Below, one piece after another: positions 1 through 6,465 of a stretch of 12,039 bases of DNA (the stretch's first letter is position 1; every line of letters begins with the position of its first letter). Source of the stretch: Acidobacteriota bacterium (GTDB taxonomy: Bacteria > Acidobacteriota > Vicinamibacteria > Vicinamibacterales > Fen-181). The notes beneath the pieces were generated by a model. That model worked only from the letters and a program-made list of their open reading frames with translations, was not told where the DNA came from and made no database searches. The DNA lies in assembly GCA_021779795.1 (NCBI GenBank), contig JAJXZZ010000045.1, forward strand, positions 1-12,039. The letters are read 5' to 3'. The translations under genes and the position numbers were made by a program.

Positions 1-1737
1 GGACTGCAGCGCCGCCGCCTGCTGGTCGAGCAGCGGCTCGAGCGAGGCGAGGCGCTTCCGCGCGTCGGCGGGGGCGGGGAACAGCACGGCCGACGAGCCG
101 AGCCCCTGCTTCTCGACCTCGAGCTGGTGGCGGATCGTGACCCGGGCGTCCCGGAGCGCCTGCGCGAGCGCGGCGGCGTCGTTCGCGTCGGCCAGGTAGG
201 AGAGGCCCTTGCGCTGGGCGGCGCCCAGGCGCTCGGTGCCGCGCGCCAGCGTCTCGGCGGCCACTCTCAGGGCCATCGGCTCGTCGGCGTCGGCCAGCAC
301 CTCGAGCGCGCCCAGGCCCACGACGCCCGCCCGCTTGAACTGCGTCGTGTCGAGCTTGTCTGGCGTGTCGGCCGACGAGTGGTAGAACGGGTCGGGCCAG
401 GTGATGAACATCAGCGACGGGATGCCGTTGCTCATGTAGACGACGTGGTCGCTGGCGCCGTAGTGCTTGTCCACGAGGACGTAGAAAGGATCGCGGCTGC
501 CCGTCGGCGCGAGGACCGGCAGCGTGAAGCCGTAGCCGCCCGACCGGTACCGGACGCGCTCCCGGTTCAGGTTCGCGATGACCTCCACGAGGTTCGCGCC
601 GACGTCGTTCAGGAAGGTGGGGAAGCTGTCGGGCGTCCGGTGCATCGTCCAGAAGCTGCCGTGCGTGGCCAGGCGCAGGCCCTCCATGTCGAAGTTGAGG
701 TCGGCGATGAGCTTGCGGGTGACCTCGGGGTGCTTCTCGAGCCATGCCCGCGTGCCGCTGATCTCGGGCACCCAGAGGAAGTGGATCGTGCGCTTGGGCC
801 GCGGCAGCTTGCCCTCGGCGACGAGGCGGATCAGGGCGCGGCCCATCTCGAGCGTGATCGCGCACCCCGACGCGTCGTCGTTGGCCCCCTGCTTGAGGTA
901 CCCCTCGTAGAGGTGCCCCGACATGGCGAGCTCCTGGTCGGAGCTGCCGTCGCCGGGAATGACGGCGTGCACCGTCTCCATCCGGCCGGGATAGAAGTCG
1001 GCCGTGACGATCGAATGAAGCGTGACCTTCCGGCCATGGGCCAGCTCGCCCGCCAGCCGGCGCTGCATCCGCGGCGACAGGGACCATCCGAAGCCGACGC
1101 GCTTGCCTGCCGGCGGCGTCGTCGAGAGGCTCTGTGACCCGACCTGGTCGATGTCGGCTTCGGGATGGATCGGGTTCGCGCTCAGCACGCCGACGGCGCC
1201 GCGCTCGAACACGGCCAGCCGCTGCATCTGGCCGGCCGACGCCGTGCCGAGGACGATCTTGCCCGCGACGTCCCGGCCGGCGTAGTCCTCGGGGCGGCCG
1301 CCGTCGCCGACGTCCACCAGGTCGGCCGTCACGTCGCCGGTCTCGCTGCCCGACGCGATGCTGACGGCCACGTCGCGGAAGTCGCACAGCTTGCGGTTGT
1401 CGGGCGCGACCATCCACAGCTCGGCCCGGCTGGCCTGCCACAGCTTCTGGGGCGTGGGGAAGGTCTCGATCTCGACGCGGCTGAACCCGTAGTCGCGGGC
1501 CAGGCGCGCGAGGACCTCGCTCTCGCGGAACGTGCCCTTGTACTCCGAGTCGGGGCGCACCCGCGGGTAGGGCACCATCTCGAGCACGGCCTGCTGGGCG
1601 CGCTCGCCCGAGACCTCGTTGATGATGGCGTGGAGTTGATCCCACGGGAGGAGCGTGCGGTCCTCGCGCTCCTGCGCGGACGACGACAGGGGGAGCACCG
1701 TCACGACGAGCATCGCAGCCAGGACGAAGCGCTTCAT
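1..1737 (-). CDS. Exported M28-family metallopeptidase with PA-like insert (C-terminus beyond the left edge)
   Basis: The minus strand is open from an ATG at 1737-1735 to the window edge, giving 579 codons with no stop. A GGAG lies about 5 bases before the ATG. Residues 1-21 form a signal peptide (MKRF, then a hydrophobic run, ending SSSA before QE), so the product is probably periplasmic or secreted. Residues about 130-240 look like a PA-type insert. The zinc-peptidase core follows: H275 (SGHLYE), D287 in GANDDASG (family form GAxDNASG), E325 in PEISGT, D350 in LNFDMEG, and H453 in FYHSSADTPDK. These match the order of co-catalytic zinc ligands in M28 aminopeptidases. The usual paired Glu-Glu is Glu-Ile here, and the HxDS motif is HLYE, so the metal site is a variant. 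The likely role is release of N-terminal residues from peptides outside the cytoplasm; the substrate is unknown. It is transcribed divergently from the nitroreductase gene. Confidence 0.9.
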   Translation of the reverse strand, partial: MKRFVLAAMLVVTVLPLSSSAQEREDRTLLPWDQLHAIINEVSGERAQQAVLEMVPYPRVRPDSEYKGTFRESEVLARLARDYGFSRVEIETFPTPQKLWQASRAELWMVAPDNRKLCDFRDVAVSIASGSETGDVTADLVDVGDGGRPEDYAGRDVAGKIVLGTASAGQMQRLAVFERGAVGVLSANPIHPEADIDQVGSQSLSTTPPAGKRVGFGWSLSPRMQRRLAGELAHGRKVTLHSIVTADFYPGRMETVHAVIPGDGSSDQELAMSGHLYEGYLKQGANDDASGCAITLEMGRALIRLVAEGKLPRPKRTIHFLWVPEISGTRAWLEKHPEVTRKLIADLNFDMEGLRLATHGSFWTMHRTPDSFPTFLNDVGANLVEVIANLNRERVRYRSGGYGFTLPVLAPTGSRDPFYVLVDKHYGASDHVVYMSNGIPSLMFITWPDPFYHSSADTPDKLDTTQFKRAGVVGLGALEVLADADEPMALRVAAETLARGTERLGAAQRKGLSYLADANDAAALAQALRDARVTIRHQLEVEKQGLGSSAVLFPAPADARKRLASLEPLLDQQAAALQS

Positions 1738-1876
1738 CGAAACTCCAATGCGGATGCCGAATGGGGGTGAACGGGGGCCGTCGAACCCCGCAAGGGTAGG
1801 GCAAGACGGGCGGCGAGGGCAACTTGCGCCGTCACCGGAAGCGGCGGCGGGCGCGGCGCCGGCGGGTGGGCGGCAG

Positions 1877-1882
1877 TATACT
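1877..1882 (+). promoter_or_regulatory. Candidate -10 box for the nitroreductase gene
   Basis: TATACT lies 36 bases before the nitroreductase ATG, in the 181-base divergent gap between that gene and the M28 gene. It is AT-rich against very GC-rich surroundings. No convincing -35 hexamer is seen 16-18 bases upstream. The same nine bases, ATACTCGCC, occur at the promoter candidate near 8455. A transcript starting about seven bases downstream would have a leader of roughly 30 bases. For the M28 gene on the other strand I see only a weak TTGCCC/TACCCT pair. Confidence 0.4.
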
Positions 1883-1918
1883 CGCCTTTCGGACGGAGCA
1901 TCCTGCCGGGAGGCGTGC

Positions 1919-2485
1919 ATGGAATTGATCGAGGGGATTCGGTCGCGTCGGGCCGTGCGGAAGTACGCGGCCAGGCCGGTCGATCGTGCGACCATCGACG
2001 GGCTCATCCAGGCGGCCGTGCTGGCGCCGAGCGCGACCAACGCGCAGCCGTGGGCGTTCGGCGTCGTGGAGGGGCCCGGGCGCCTCCGCGACCTGTCCAC
2101 GCGCGCCAAGGCGCTCCTGCTCGAACGGATGAGCGACTTTCCCCACCGCCAGCGCTACAAGGACGTGCTCGCGGACCCCGCCTTCAACATCTTCTACGAC
2201 GCGCCGGCGCTGGTCATCGTGTACGCGCGATCACTGACCCCCTACGCCGTCGGGGACTGCAGCATGGCGGCGTACACGCTGATGCTCGCCGCGCACGGCC
2301 AAGGCCTGGCCACCTGCTGGATCGGGTTCGCCGAGCCCCTCCTGCAGTTGCCGGAGGTGAAGGCCGAGTTCGGAGTCGCGGCGGAACTGCGCGTCGTCGC
2401 GCCGCTCGTCCTCGGTTACCCGGCCGAGGCCGTCGAGCCGACGCCGCGAAACCCGCCGGAACTCCTGTTCTGGATGCGGGGCTGA
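1919..2485 (+). CDS. Nitroreductase-family FMN oxidoreductase
   Basis: This 188-residue protein has the standard nitroreductase layout. The N-terminal MELIEGIRSRRAVRKY matches the basic segment that holds the FMN phosphate. SATNAQPWAF (about residues 38-47) is the conserved PSxxNxQPW flavin/substrate loop. CWIGFAEP and VLGYPAE near the C-terminus match the late FMN-contacting segments, and PRNPPELLFW ends the fold. Such enzymes reduce nitro groups, quinones or enones with NAD(P)H and usually work as cytosolic dimers. The length is at the short end of the family. The ATG at 1919 is preceded by GGGAGG at good spacing and is where family similarity begins, so longer upstream in-frame starts are rejected. 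The gene stands alone and ends at a hairpin facing a convergent gene. The substrate cannot be read from sequence. Confidence 0.92.
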   Translation: MELIEGIRSRRAVRKYAARPVDRATIDGLIQAAVLAPSATNAQPWAFGVVEGPGRLRDLSTRAKALLLERMSDFPHRQRYKDVLADPAFNIFYDAPALVIVYARSLTPYAVGDCSMAAYTLMLAAHGQGLATCWIGFAEPLLQLPEVKAEFGVAAELRVVAPLVLGYPAEAVEPTPRNPPELLFWMRG

Positions 2486-2486
2486 A

Positions 2487-2518
2487 GGCAGGGCCGCGAC
2501 CCCGGGCCGCGGCCTGCC
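2487..2518. terminator. GC-rich hairpin between convergent genes, probable bidirectional terminator
   Basis: GGCAGGGCCGCG (2487-2498) pairs with CGCGGCCTGCC (2508-2518) around a nine-base loop, giving an 11-bp stem with one bulged G. It fills nearly all of the 35 bases between the nitroreductase stop (2485) and the stop of the opposing gene (2521). No T-tract flanks it on either side, so it is not a textbook intrinsic terminator. Position and stem strength suggest it ends or protects both transcripts. Confidence 0.6.
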
Positions 2519-2520
2519 GC

Positions 2521-3096
2521 TCAGTCAGCCGCGAGGTTCGACCATTGCGGCTGACCGCGCACCGTCCTGGCGGGCGCGATCTGGGTCCGCGACTGCATGA
2601 GCCAGCGGCCGCCAACCTTCACCCACGTGTCGCGGTACCGGGTGACCCGGGCCACCGTGTCCGCGGTCTTGCTTCCCGTGGCCGTGCGGGACAGGCGGAC
2701 GGTGGAGACGGTGACGACCGTCGTGACGCCCGAGGGCGTCTGCACCAGGCGGTCGATGCGCTGGACCGTGGAGTCGGGCACCGTGGTGTTCACGCCGCGC
2801 GCGTTCACCTGCGCCAGCGTGAACTGCCGCCCGCTCGTGTCGGTGAGCTTCCAGCCGGGCGCGTAGACCGTCTGGTCGAACAGGCGGAGGTCCGTGCGGC
2901 TCACCGCGGGCGTATAGACTTCGCCCATCTCGTCGTAGAGCGCCTGCAACTGGACCTGGGTGTTGAAGGTGCGTCCCCAGGGCATGTGCAGGCGTGGAAA
3001 GAGGCTCAGCGCCGAGGCCGGCGTTCCGCTCAACGTCATGCCCAGCGCGGCCATTCCGGCCGCCAGCGCCAGGCGACTGCCAGTCCACCGGAACAT
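2521..3096 (-). CDS. Exported NTF2/SnoaL-like (DUF4440-type) protein
   Basis: This 191-residue minus-strand protein has a clear signal peptide: MFRWTGSR, a hydrophobic stretch at about 9-24, and a likely cut after TPASA at residue 29. The mature part has the look of an NTF2-like alpha+beta cone: an early helix with YDEMGEVY, then alternating strands, ending RYRDTWVKVGGRWLMQSRTQ. The terminal pattern 'TWVKVGGRWLM' is typical of DUF4440/SnoaL-like proteins. Members include polyketide cyclases, ketosteroid isomerase relatives and many proteins of unknown role, so no reaction is assigned. The ATG at 3096 has an excellent AAGGAGG seven bases upstream; the frame stays open to 3465, but the signal peptide and ribosome site fix the start here. 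It is divergent from the molybdenum hydroxylase operon and may have a sigma-54-type promoter. Confidence 0.8.
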   Translation of the reverse strand: MFRWTGSRLALAAGMAALGMTLSGTPASALSLFPRLHMPWGRTFNTQVQLQALYDEMGEVYTPAVSRTDLRLFDQTVYAPGWKLTDTSGRQFTLAQVNARGVNTTVPDSTVQRIDRLVQTPSGVTTVVTVSTVRLSRTATGSKTADTVARVTRYRDTWVKVGGRWLMQSRTQIAPARTVRGQPQWSNLAAD

Positions 3097-3180
3097 GTGT
3101 TCCCTCCTTGGGACGAGTGCCGTCGGCGACGCCTGGCCCTCCGCCAGTCGCGCGAGGCCACGGTCCACTTGTTTTGACGC

Positions 3181-3196
3181 TGCATCAACGGTGCCA
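3181..3196 (-). promoter_or_regulatory. Candidate sigma-54 (-24/-12) promoter for the NTF2-like gene
   Basis: Read on the minus strand the bases are TGGCACCGTTGATGCA. The family consensus is TGGCACG-N4-TTGCW. The GG and GC cores are present at the required spacing, with the full TGGCAC and final TGCA; two less critical positions differ. Transcription would start near 3170, giving a leader of about 73 bases. No good sigma-70 pair was seen upstream of this gene. Confidence 0.35.
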
Positions 3197-3312
3197 GCCG
3201 TGCGCATCGAGCGGCCGCGGAACGCCCAGCTGATCAATGCCACGCCAAGCCGTTGCGGGCGTTGGAGAAGACTCGGCCATGGCGGGCTCCGCCTGCCATC
3301 GCCGGGAGCGGC

Positions 3313-3406
3313 GCGCCCGGCCGCTCGTCCCCGCCTGGCGACAGGCGAGGTCATCCGGGCGCGACGAACTCCCGGATGCCGGGGCCCGGTCGGCGCCCGG
3401 CCGCTC
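3313..3406. repeat. Short direct repeat, two copies of a 14-mer
   Basis: GCGCCCGGCCGCTC occurs at 3313-3326 and again at 3393-3406, 80 bases apart start to start, on either side of the inverted repeat at 3352-3378. The repeat is very GC-rich and could be chance. Its place in the operon leader makes a paired protein-binding site possible. Confidence 0.3.
3352..3378. promoter_or_regulatory. Perfect 8-bp inverted repeat, candidate operator
   Basis: CATCCGGG (3352-3359) and CCCGGATG (3371-3378) are exact reverse complements separated by 11 bases, so the half-site centres lie 19 bases apart, close to two helical turns. That geometry suits a dimeric regulator. It sits about 72 bases upstream of the TATAAT box of the molybdenum hydroxylase operon, a position typical of an activator site. 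It could instead fold as a hairpin if transcribed. Confidence 0.4.
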
Positions 3407-3449
3407 TTCCTGGCCGGGCTGGGGGGAGAGAGCGGGCCCCCGCGTGCGA

Positions 3450-3455
3450 TATAAT
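3450..3455 (+). promoter_or_regulatory. Perfect TATAAT -10 box for the molybdenum hydroxylase operon
   Basis: TATAAT stands in strongly GC-rich sequence 57 bases before the ATG of the first operon gene, predicting a leader of about 50 bases. No TTGACA-like hexamer lies 16-18 bases upstream and there is no TGn extension. Transcription may therefore depend on an activator, possibly one binding the upstream inverted repeat. Confidence 0.5.
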
Positions 3456-3512
3456 CCGCTGGCATTCGCCATTGGGGCTGGCCCTGGACCAGTCCGCCAC
3501 AGAGGATGTGTC

Positions 3513-4154
3513 ATGCCCGATCAGCCTGACGATTCGACCAGGAAGCCCACCGGTTTCACCCGTCGCGGATTCATCGCCACCGTTGGCACGGGCGCCGTGG
3601 CCGCCGCAGACGTGGCCACGGCGGCCGGGGCCGACACGCCGCCGGCCGCCGAGCTGCCCGAAGGGGCCGAGTTGGTGCCCGTCACGCTCGACATCAACGG
3701 GCGGGCGCACCGCCTGCTCGTCGAACCGAGGTGGTCGCTGCTGTACGTGCTCCGCGAGCGGCTCGGCCTGACGGCGACCAAGCTGGGCTGCGACCGCGGC
3801 GAGTGCGGCGCCTGCACCGTGCTCCTCGACGACAAGCCGACCTACGCCTGCATGATGCTGGCCCTCGAGGCCGAGGGGAAGGCCATCGTCACGCTCGAAG
3901 GGCTGATGCGGGGCGAGGAGCTGGGGCCCGTGCAACGCGCCTTCGTCGAACAGGACGCGTTTCAGTGCGGGTACTGCACGCCGGGCCAGGTGATGGCGGT
4001 CGAGGGGCTGCTGCGCGCCAACCCGAACCCGACGCTGGATGAGATCCGCACCGGTGTCAGCGGGAACCTCTGCCGGTGCGGCGCCTACGCCCACATCTTC
4101 AAGGCGGGGCAGCGGGCCGCCGAGCTGAGGCGCGAGGAAGGAGGCCGCTCATGA
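3513..4154 (+). CDS. Tat-exported 2x[2Fe-2S] small subunit of xanthine dehydrogenase-family hydroxylase (PaoA/YagT type)
   Basis: The protein has 213 residues. It begins with a twin-arginine leader, TRRGFIA at residues 16-22, then a short alanine-rich hydrophobic run, so folded export is expected. From about residue 55 it is a plant-type ferredoxin domain with C93, C98, C101 and C113 (GCDRGECGACT) binding one [2Fe-2S] cluster. The C-terminal helical domain carries C152/C155 (QCGYCTPGQ) and C187/C189 (NLCRCGAY) for the second. All eight ligands are present. The clusters relay electrons from the molybdenum site to FAD. In E. coli PaoABC only this subunit has the Tat signal and carries its partners across; the downstream subunits here also lack leaders. 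The ATG at 3513 has AGAGGA upstream, and the Tat motif fits this start. Its stop overlaps the next start as ATGA. Asp33 near the end of the hydrophobic core makes the leader somewhat weak. Confidence 0.95.
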   Translation: MPDQPDDSTRKPTGFTRRGFIATVGTGAVAAADVATAAGADTPPAAELPEGAELVPVTLDINGRAHRLLVEPRWSLLYVLRERLGLTATKLGCDRGECGACTVLLDDKPTYACMMLALEAEGKAIVTLEGLMRGEELGPVQRAFVEQDAFQCGYCTPGQVMAVEGLLRANPNPTLDEIRTGVSGNLCRCGAYAHIFKAGQRAAELRREEGGRS

Positions 4155-6463
4155 CACCCGACGATCGGTACTACGTCACCGACGTGCCGCCGGAGACGCC
4201 CGAACCGGCCGAGCAGCCCGCGCCGTGGACGGCGACGACGGTCGTGGGGCGCCCGCTGCCGCGCATCGACGCCTACGACCGGTTGAGCGGCAACGCCATC
4301 TTCACGGCCGACGTGCTGCTGCCGGGCATGCTCTACGGCGCCATCCTGCGCTGCCCGCACGCGCACGCGACGGTGAAGAAGGTCGACACGTCGAAGGCCG
4401 AGAAGATGCCCGGCGTCGTGGCCGTCCTCACCGACAGGACGCCGGGGGCGGACATCCCCTGGTACAACACGCGCGCCGGGGCGCTCAGCCGGCTCTTCGA
4501 TCCGCACTGCCGCTACGAGGGCGAGGAGGTCGCGGCGGTGGCGGCCGAGACTCCCTACCAGGCCTGGGACGCCGTCCGCGCCATCGCGGCGGACTACGAC
4601 GTGCTGCCGTTCGTCAGCGACCCCGCGAAGGCGCTGGCCGAGGGGGCGGCGGTGATCCACGACGGCGGGAATCGGTCGGGCGAGGTCTCGCGCTACTCGC
4701 GGGGCGACGTGGACGCGGGCTTCGCCGCGGCCGACGTCGTGCTCGAGCAGACCTACAGCACGGCCTGCGAGATCCACGCGCCGACCGAGACGCATGCCTC
4801 GGTGGCCAGGTGGGACGGCAGCCGGCTCGTCGTGTGGGACTCGACGCAGGGCGTCTACCCGATCCAGTCGGGCCTGATGGCGACGCTGAAACTGCCCGCG
4901 TCGAGCGTGCGGGTGATCGGCAGCTACATGGGGGGAGGCTTCGGCTCGAAGCTCTCGCTCAGCAAGCACACCGTGATCGCCGCGCTGCTGGCGAAGATGG
5001 CCGCGCGGCCGGTCAAGATCCACCTCACTCGCGAGGAGAGCTTCCTGGCCGTGGGCAACCGCCCGCCGGACCGCATGACGGTGAAGGCCGGCGTGAAGAA
5101 GGACGGCACGCTGACCGCGCTGCAGCTCGCCGTGCTCGGCACGGGCGGCGCCTACCCGGGCGGCGGCGTGGGGGGCGTGGACTGGGTGTTCCGCGACCTC
5201 TACACCTGCCCGAACGTGAAGTCCGAGATGACCGACGTCTTCATCAACGCGGGGCAGGCGCGCGCGTTCCGCGCGCCGGGCCACCCGCAGGGGGCGTGGG
5301 CGCTCGAGCAGATGATGGACGCGCTCGCCGACAAGATCGGGATGGACCCGGTCGAGCTGCGCCTGAAGAACGTGCCGTCGGTGAGCCAGGGGCGGGGCGG
5401 CCTGCCCTACACGACCACCGGGTTGAAGGCCTGCCTCGAAGACGGCGCGAGGCGGTTCGGCTGGCAGGAGGCCAGGAGGCGCTCGACCGCCGACGGCCCG
5501 ATCAGGCGGGGCGTTGGCGTGGCAGCCGGCCTCTGGCAGGGCGGCGCCGGCGGCCCGCCGTCCACCATCATCGTCAAGCTGTTCGCCGACGGCAGCGCGA
5601 ACCTGAACATGGGGGCCAGCGACATCGGCACCGGCACGAAGACGATCCAGGCCATGATCGTCTCGGAGGAGCTGGGCGTGCCGCTCGACCGGATCCAGGT
5701 CGAGTGGGCCGACACCGCCACCACCCAGTACGCCACGGAGAGCGGCGGCAGCAAGACGGTCCCGACCGAGTCGCCGGCCACGCGGGCCGCGGCGCTCGAC
5801 GTGAAGCAGCAGTTGCTGGCGATGGCCGCGGCGCAGCTGAAGACGAACGCCGACGACCTGGCCCTGAAGGACGGCGAGATCGTCTCCGCCGCCGACCCGT
5901 CGCGGAAGCTGGCGGTGACGGGCCTGACGGCGCTCAGGGGCCGCGGCCTCGTCGTCGGCGTCGGCTACCGGGGGCCGAACCCCGCCGGCAAGGTGACCTG
6001 CCCGTTCGGCGCGCACTTCGCCGAGGTCGAGGTGAACACGCGCACGGGCCAGGTGCGCATCCTGCGCTACCTGGCCGCCCAGGACAGCGGGCGGGCGATG
6101 AACGACCTGACGTTCGAGAACCAGACGCAGGGCGGGATCACGATGGGGGTCGGCCTGGCGCTGACCGAGGAGCGGATCCTCGACGGCAACCAGACCGGCA
6201 AGATGGTCAACCGCAACTGGCACGACTACCAGGTGCCGACGGCGATGGACGTTCCGGCCGAGCAGGTCGTCCTGCCGATCGACCTGCACGACCAGCAGGC
6301 CAACTCGGTCGGCGCCAAGGGGCTGGGCGAACCGGCCACCGTGCCGGCCGCCCCGGCCGTCGCCAACGCCATCTACCACGCGTGCGGCGTGCGGGCCGCC
6401 GAGACACCCGTTAACCCGAGGCGGCTGCTCAGCCTGCTGGCCGCGTCGAAGCAGAGGGGATGA
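4151..6463 (+). CDS. Molybdopterin-binding large subunit of xanthine dehydrogenase-family hydroxylase (PaoC/YagR type)
   Basis: This is a 770-residue catalytic subunit. Residues about 35-150 form the aldehyde oxidase/xanthine dehydrogenase a/b hammerhead domain (RLSGNAIFTADV, LRCPHAHA). The rest is the two-part molybdopterin-binding domain. GGGFGSK at residues 261-267 matches the conserved pterin-contact loop. RAFRAPGHPQG begins at R371 in the active-site region. ESGGSKT is the usual late cofactor loop. KGLGEPA contains E727, the catalytic base conserved in the family, 43 residues from the C-terminus. The enzyme should hydroxylate an aldehyde or aromatic N-heterocycle using water-derived oxygen. 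No signal peptide is seen, so export would depend on the small subunit. Start: ATG 4151 follows AGGAAGGAGG and overlaps the previous stop by four bases, indicating translational coupling. Substrate specificity cannot be assigned, and no XdhC/PaoD-type maturation gene is in the window. Confidence 0.96.
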   Translation: MTPDDRYYVTDVPPETPEPAEQPAPWTATTVVGRPLPRIDAYDRLSGNAIFTADVLLPGMLYGAILRCPHAHATVKKVDTSKAEKMPGVVAVLTDRTPGADIPWYNTRAGALSRLFDPHCRYEGEEVAAVAAETPYQAWDAVRAIAADYDVLPFVSDPAKALAEGAAVIHDGGNRSGEVSRYSRGDVDAGFAAADVVLEQTYSTACEIHAPTETHASVARWDGSRLVVWDSTQGVYPIQSGLMATLKLPASSVRVIGSYMGGGFGSKLSLSKHTVIAALLAKMAARPVKIHLTREESFLAVGNRPPDRMTVKAGVKKDGTLTALQLAVLGTGGAYPGGGVGGVDWVFRDLYTCPNVKSEMTDVFINAGQARAFRAPGHPQGAWALEQMMDALADKIGMDPVELRLKNVPSVSQGRGGLPYTTTGLKACLEDGARRFGWQEARRRSTADGPIRRGVGVAAGLWQGGAGGPPSTIIVKLFADGSANLNMGASDIGTGTKTIQAMIVSEELGVPLDRIQVEWADTATTQYATESGGSKTVPTESPATRAAALDVKQQLLAMAAAQLKTNADDLALKDGEIVSAADPSRKLAVTGLTALRGRGLVVGVGYRGPNPAGKVTCPFGAHFAEVEVNTRTGQVRILRYLAAQDSGRAMNDLTFENQTQGGITMGVGLALTEERILDGNQTGKMVNRNWHDYQVPTAMDVPAEQVVLPIDLHDQQANSVGAKGLGEPATVPAAPAVANAIYHACGVRAAETPVNPRRLLSLLAASKQRG
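6453..6459 (+). promoter_or_regulatory. Ribosome binding site that decides the FAD-subunit start
   Basis: AGAGGGG lies directly against an ATG at 6460 (no spacer) but six bases before a second in-frame ATG at 6466. The normal spacing favours 6466. The alternative would add Met-Ile and create an ATGA overlap with the upstream stop, as seen at two other junctions in this window, so 6460 cannot be excluded. Confidence 0.6.
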
Positions 6464-6465
6464 TC

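Larger units (their letters stand above)
3097..3512. other. 416-base divergent intergenic regulatory region
   Basis: No gene is supported here; open frames lack ribosome sites and family features. Toward the left gene it holds a sigma-54-like motif (3181-3196, minus strand) overlapping an imperfect palindrome, TTGACGCTGCATCAA (3174-3188). The middle has a short hairpin, ATGGCGGGC-TCC-GCCTGCCAT (3279-3299), two copies of GCGCCCGGCCGCTC 80 bases apart, and a perfect inverted repeat, CATCCGGG/CCCGGATG (3352-3378). Toward the right operon there is a TATAAT at 3450. In a window where most gaps are under 120 bases, its length suggests regulation of one or both flanking transcripts. Confidence 0.6.

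Noticed and set aside
127..1137. Plus-strand open frames opposite the M28 gene
   Set aside because: They are shadows of the minus-strand M28 peptidase, which has a signal peptide and catalytic motifs.
3097..3465. N-terminal extension of the NTF2-like frame
   Set aside because: The signal peptide begins at the ATG at 3096, which has an excellent AAGGAGG; the upstream translation is low-complexity Arg/Ala/Gly-rich.
3459..3474. Possible sigma-54 site TGGCATTCGCCATTGG before the molybdenum hydroxylase operon
   Set aside because: The required GC at the -12 position is absent at correct spacing; TATAAT nearby is the better candidate.
3237..3512. Upstream extension of the small Fe-S subunit frame
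   Set aside because: The extension has no ribosome site and would bury the Tat leader; it also covers the TATAAT box and inverted repeat.
4085..6379. Long minus-strand open frame (764 codons) opposite the molybdopterin subunit
   Set aside because: It is antisense to a gene with complete family motifs, and its Arg/Gly/His/Val-rich translation is typical of a shadow frame in GC-rich DNA.
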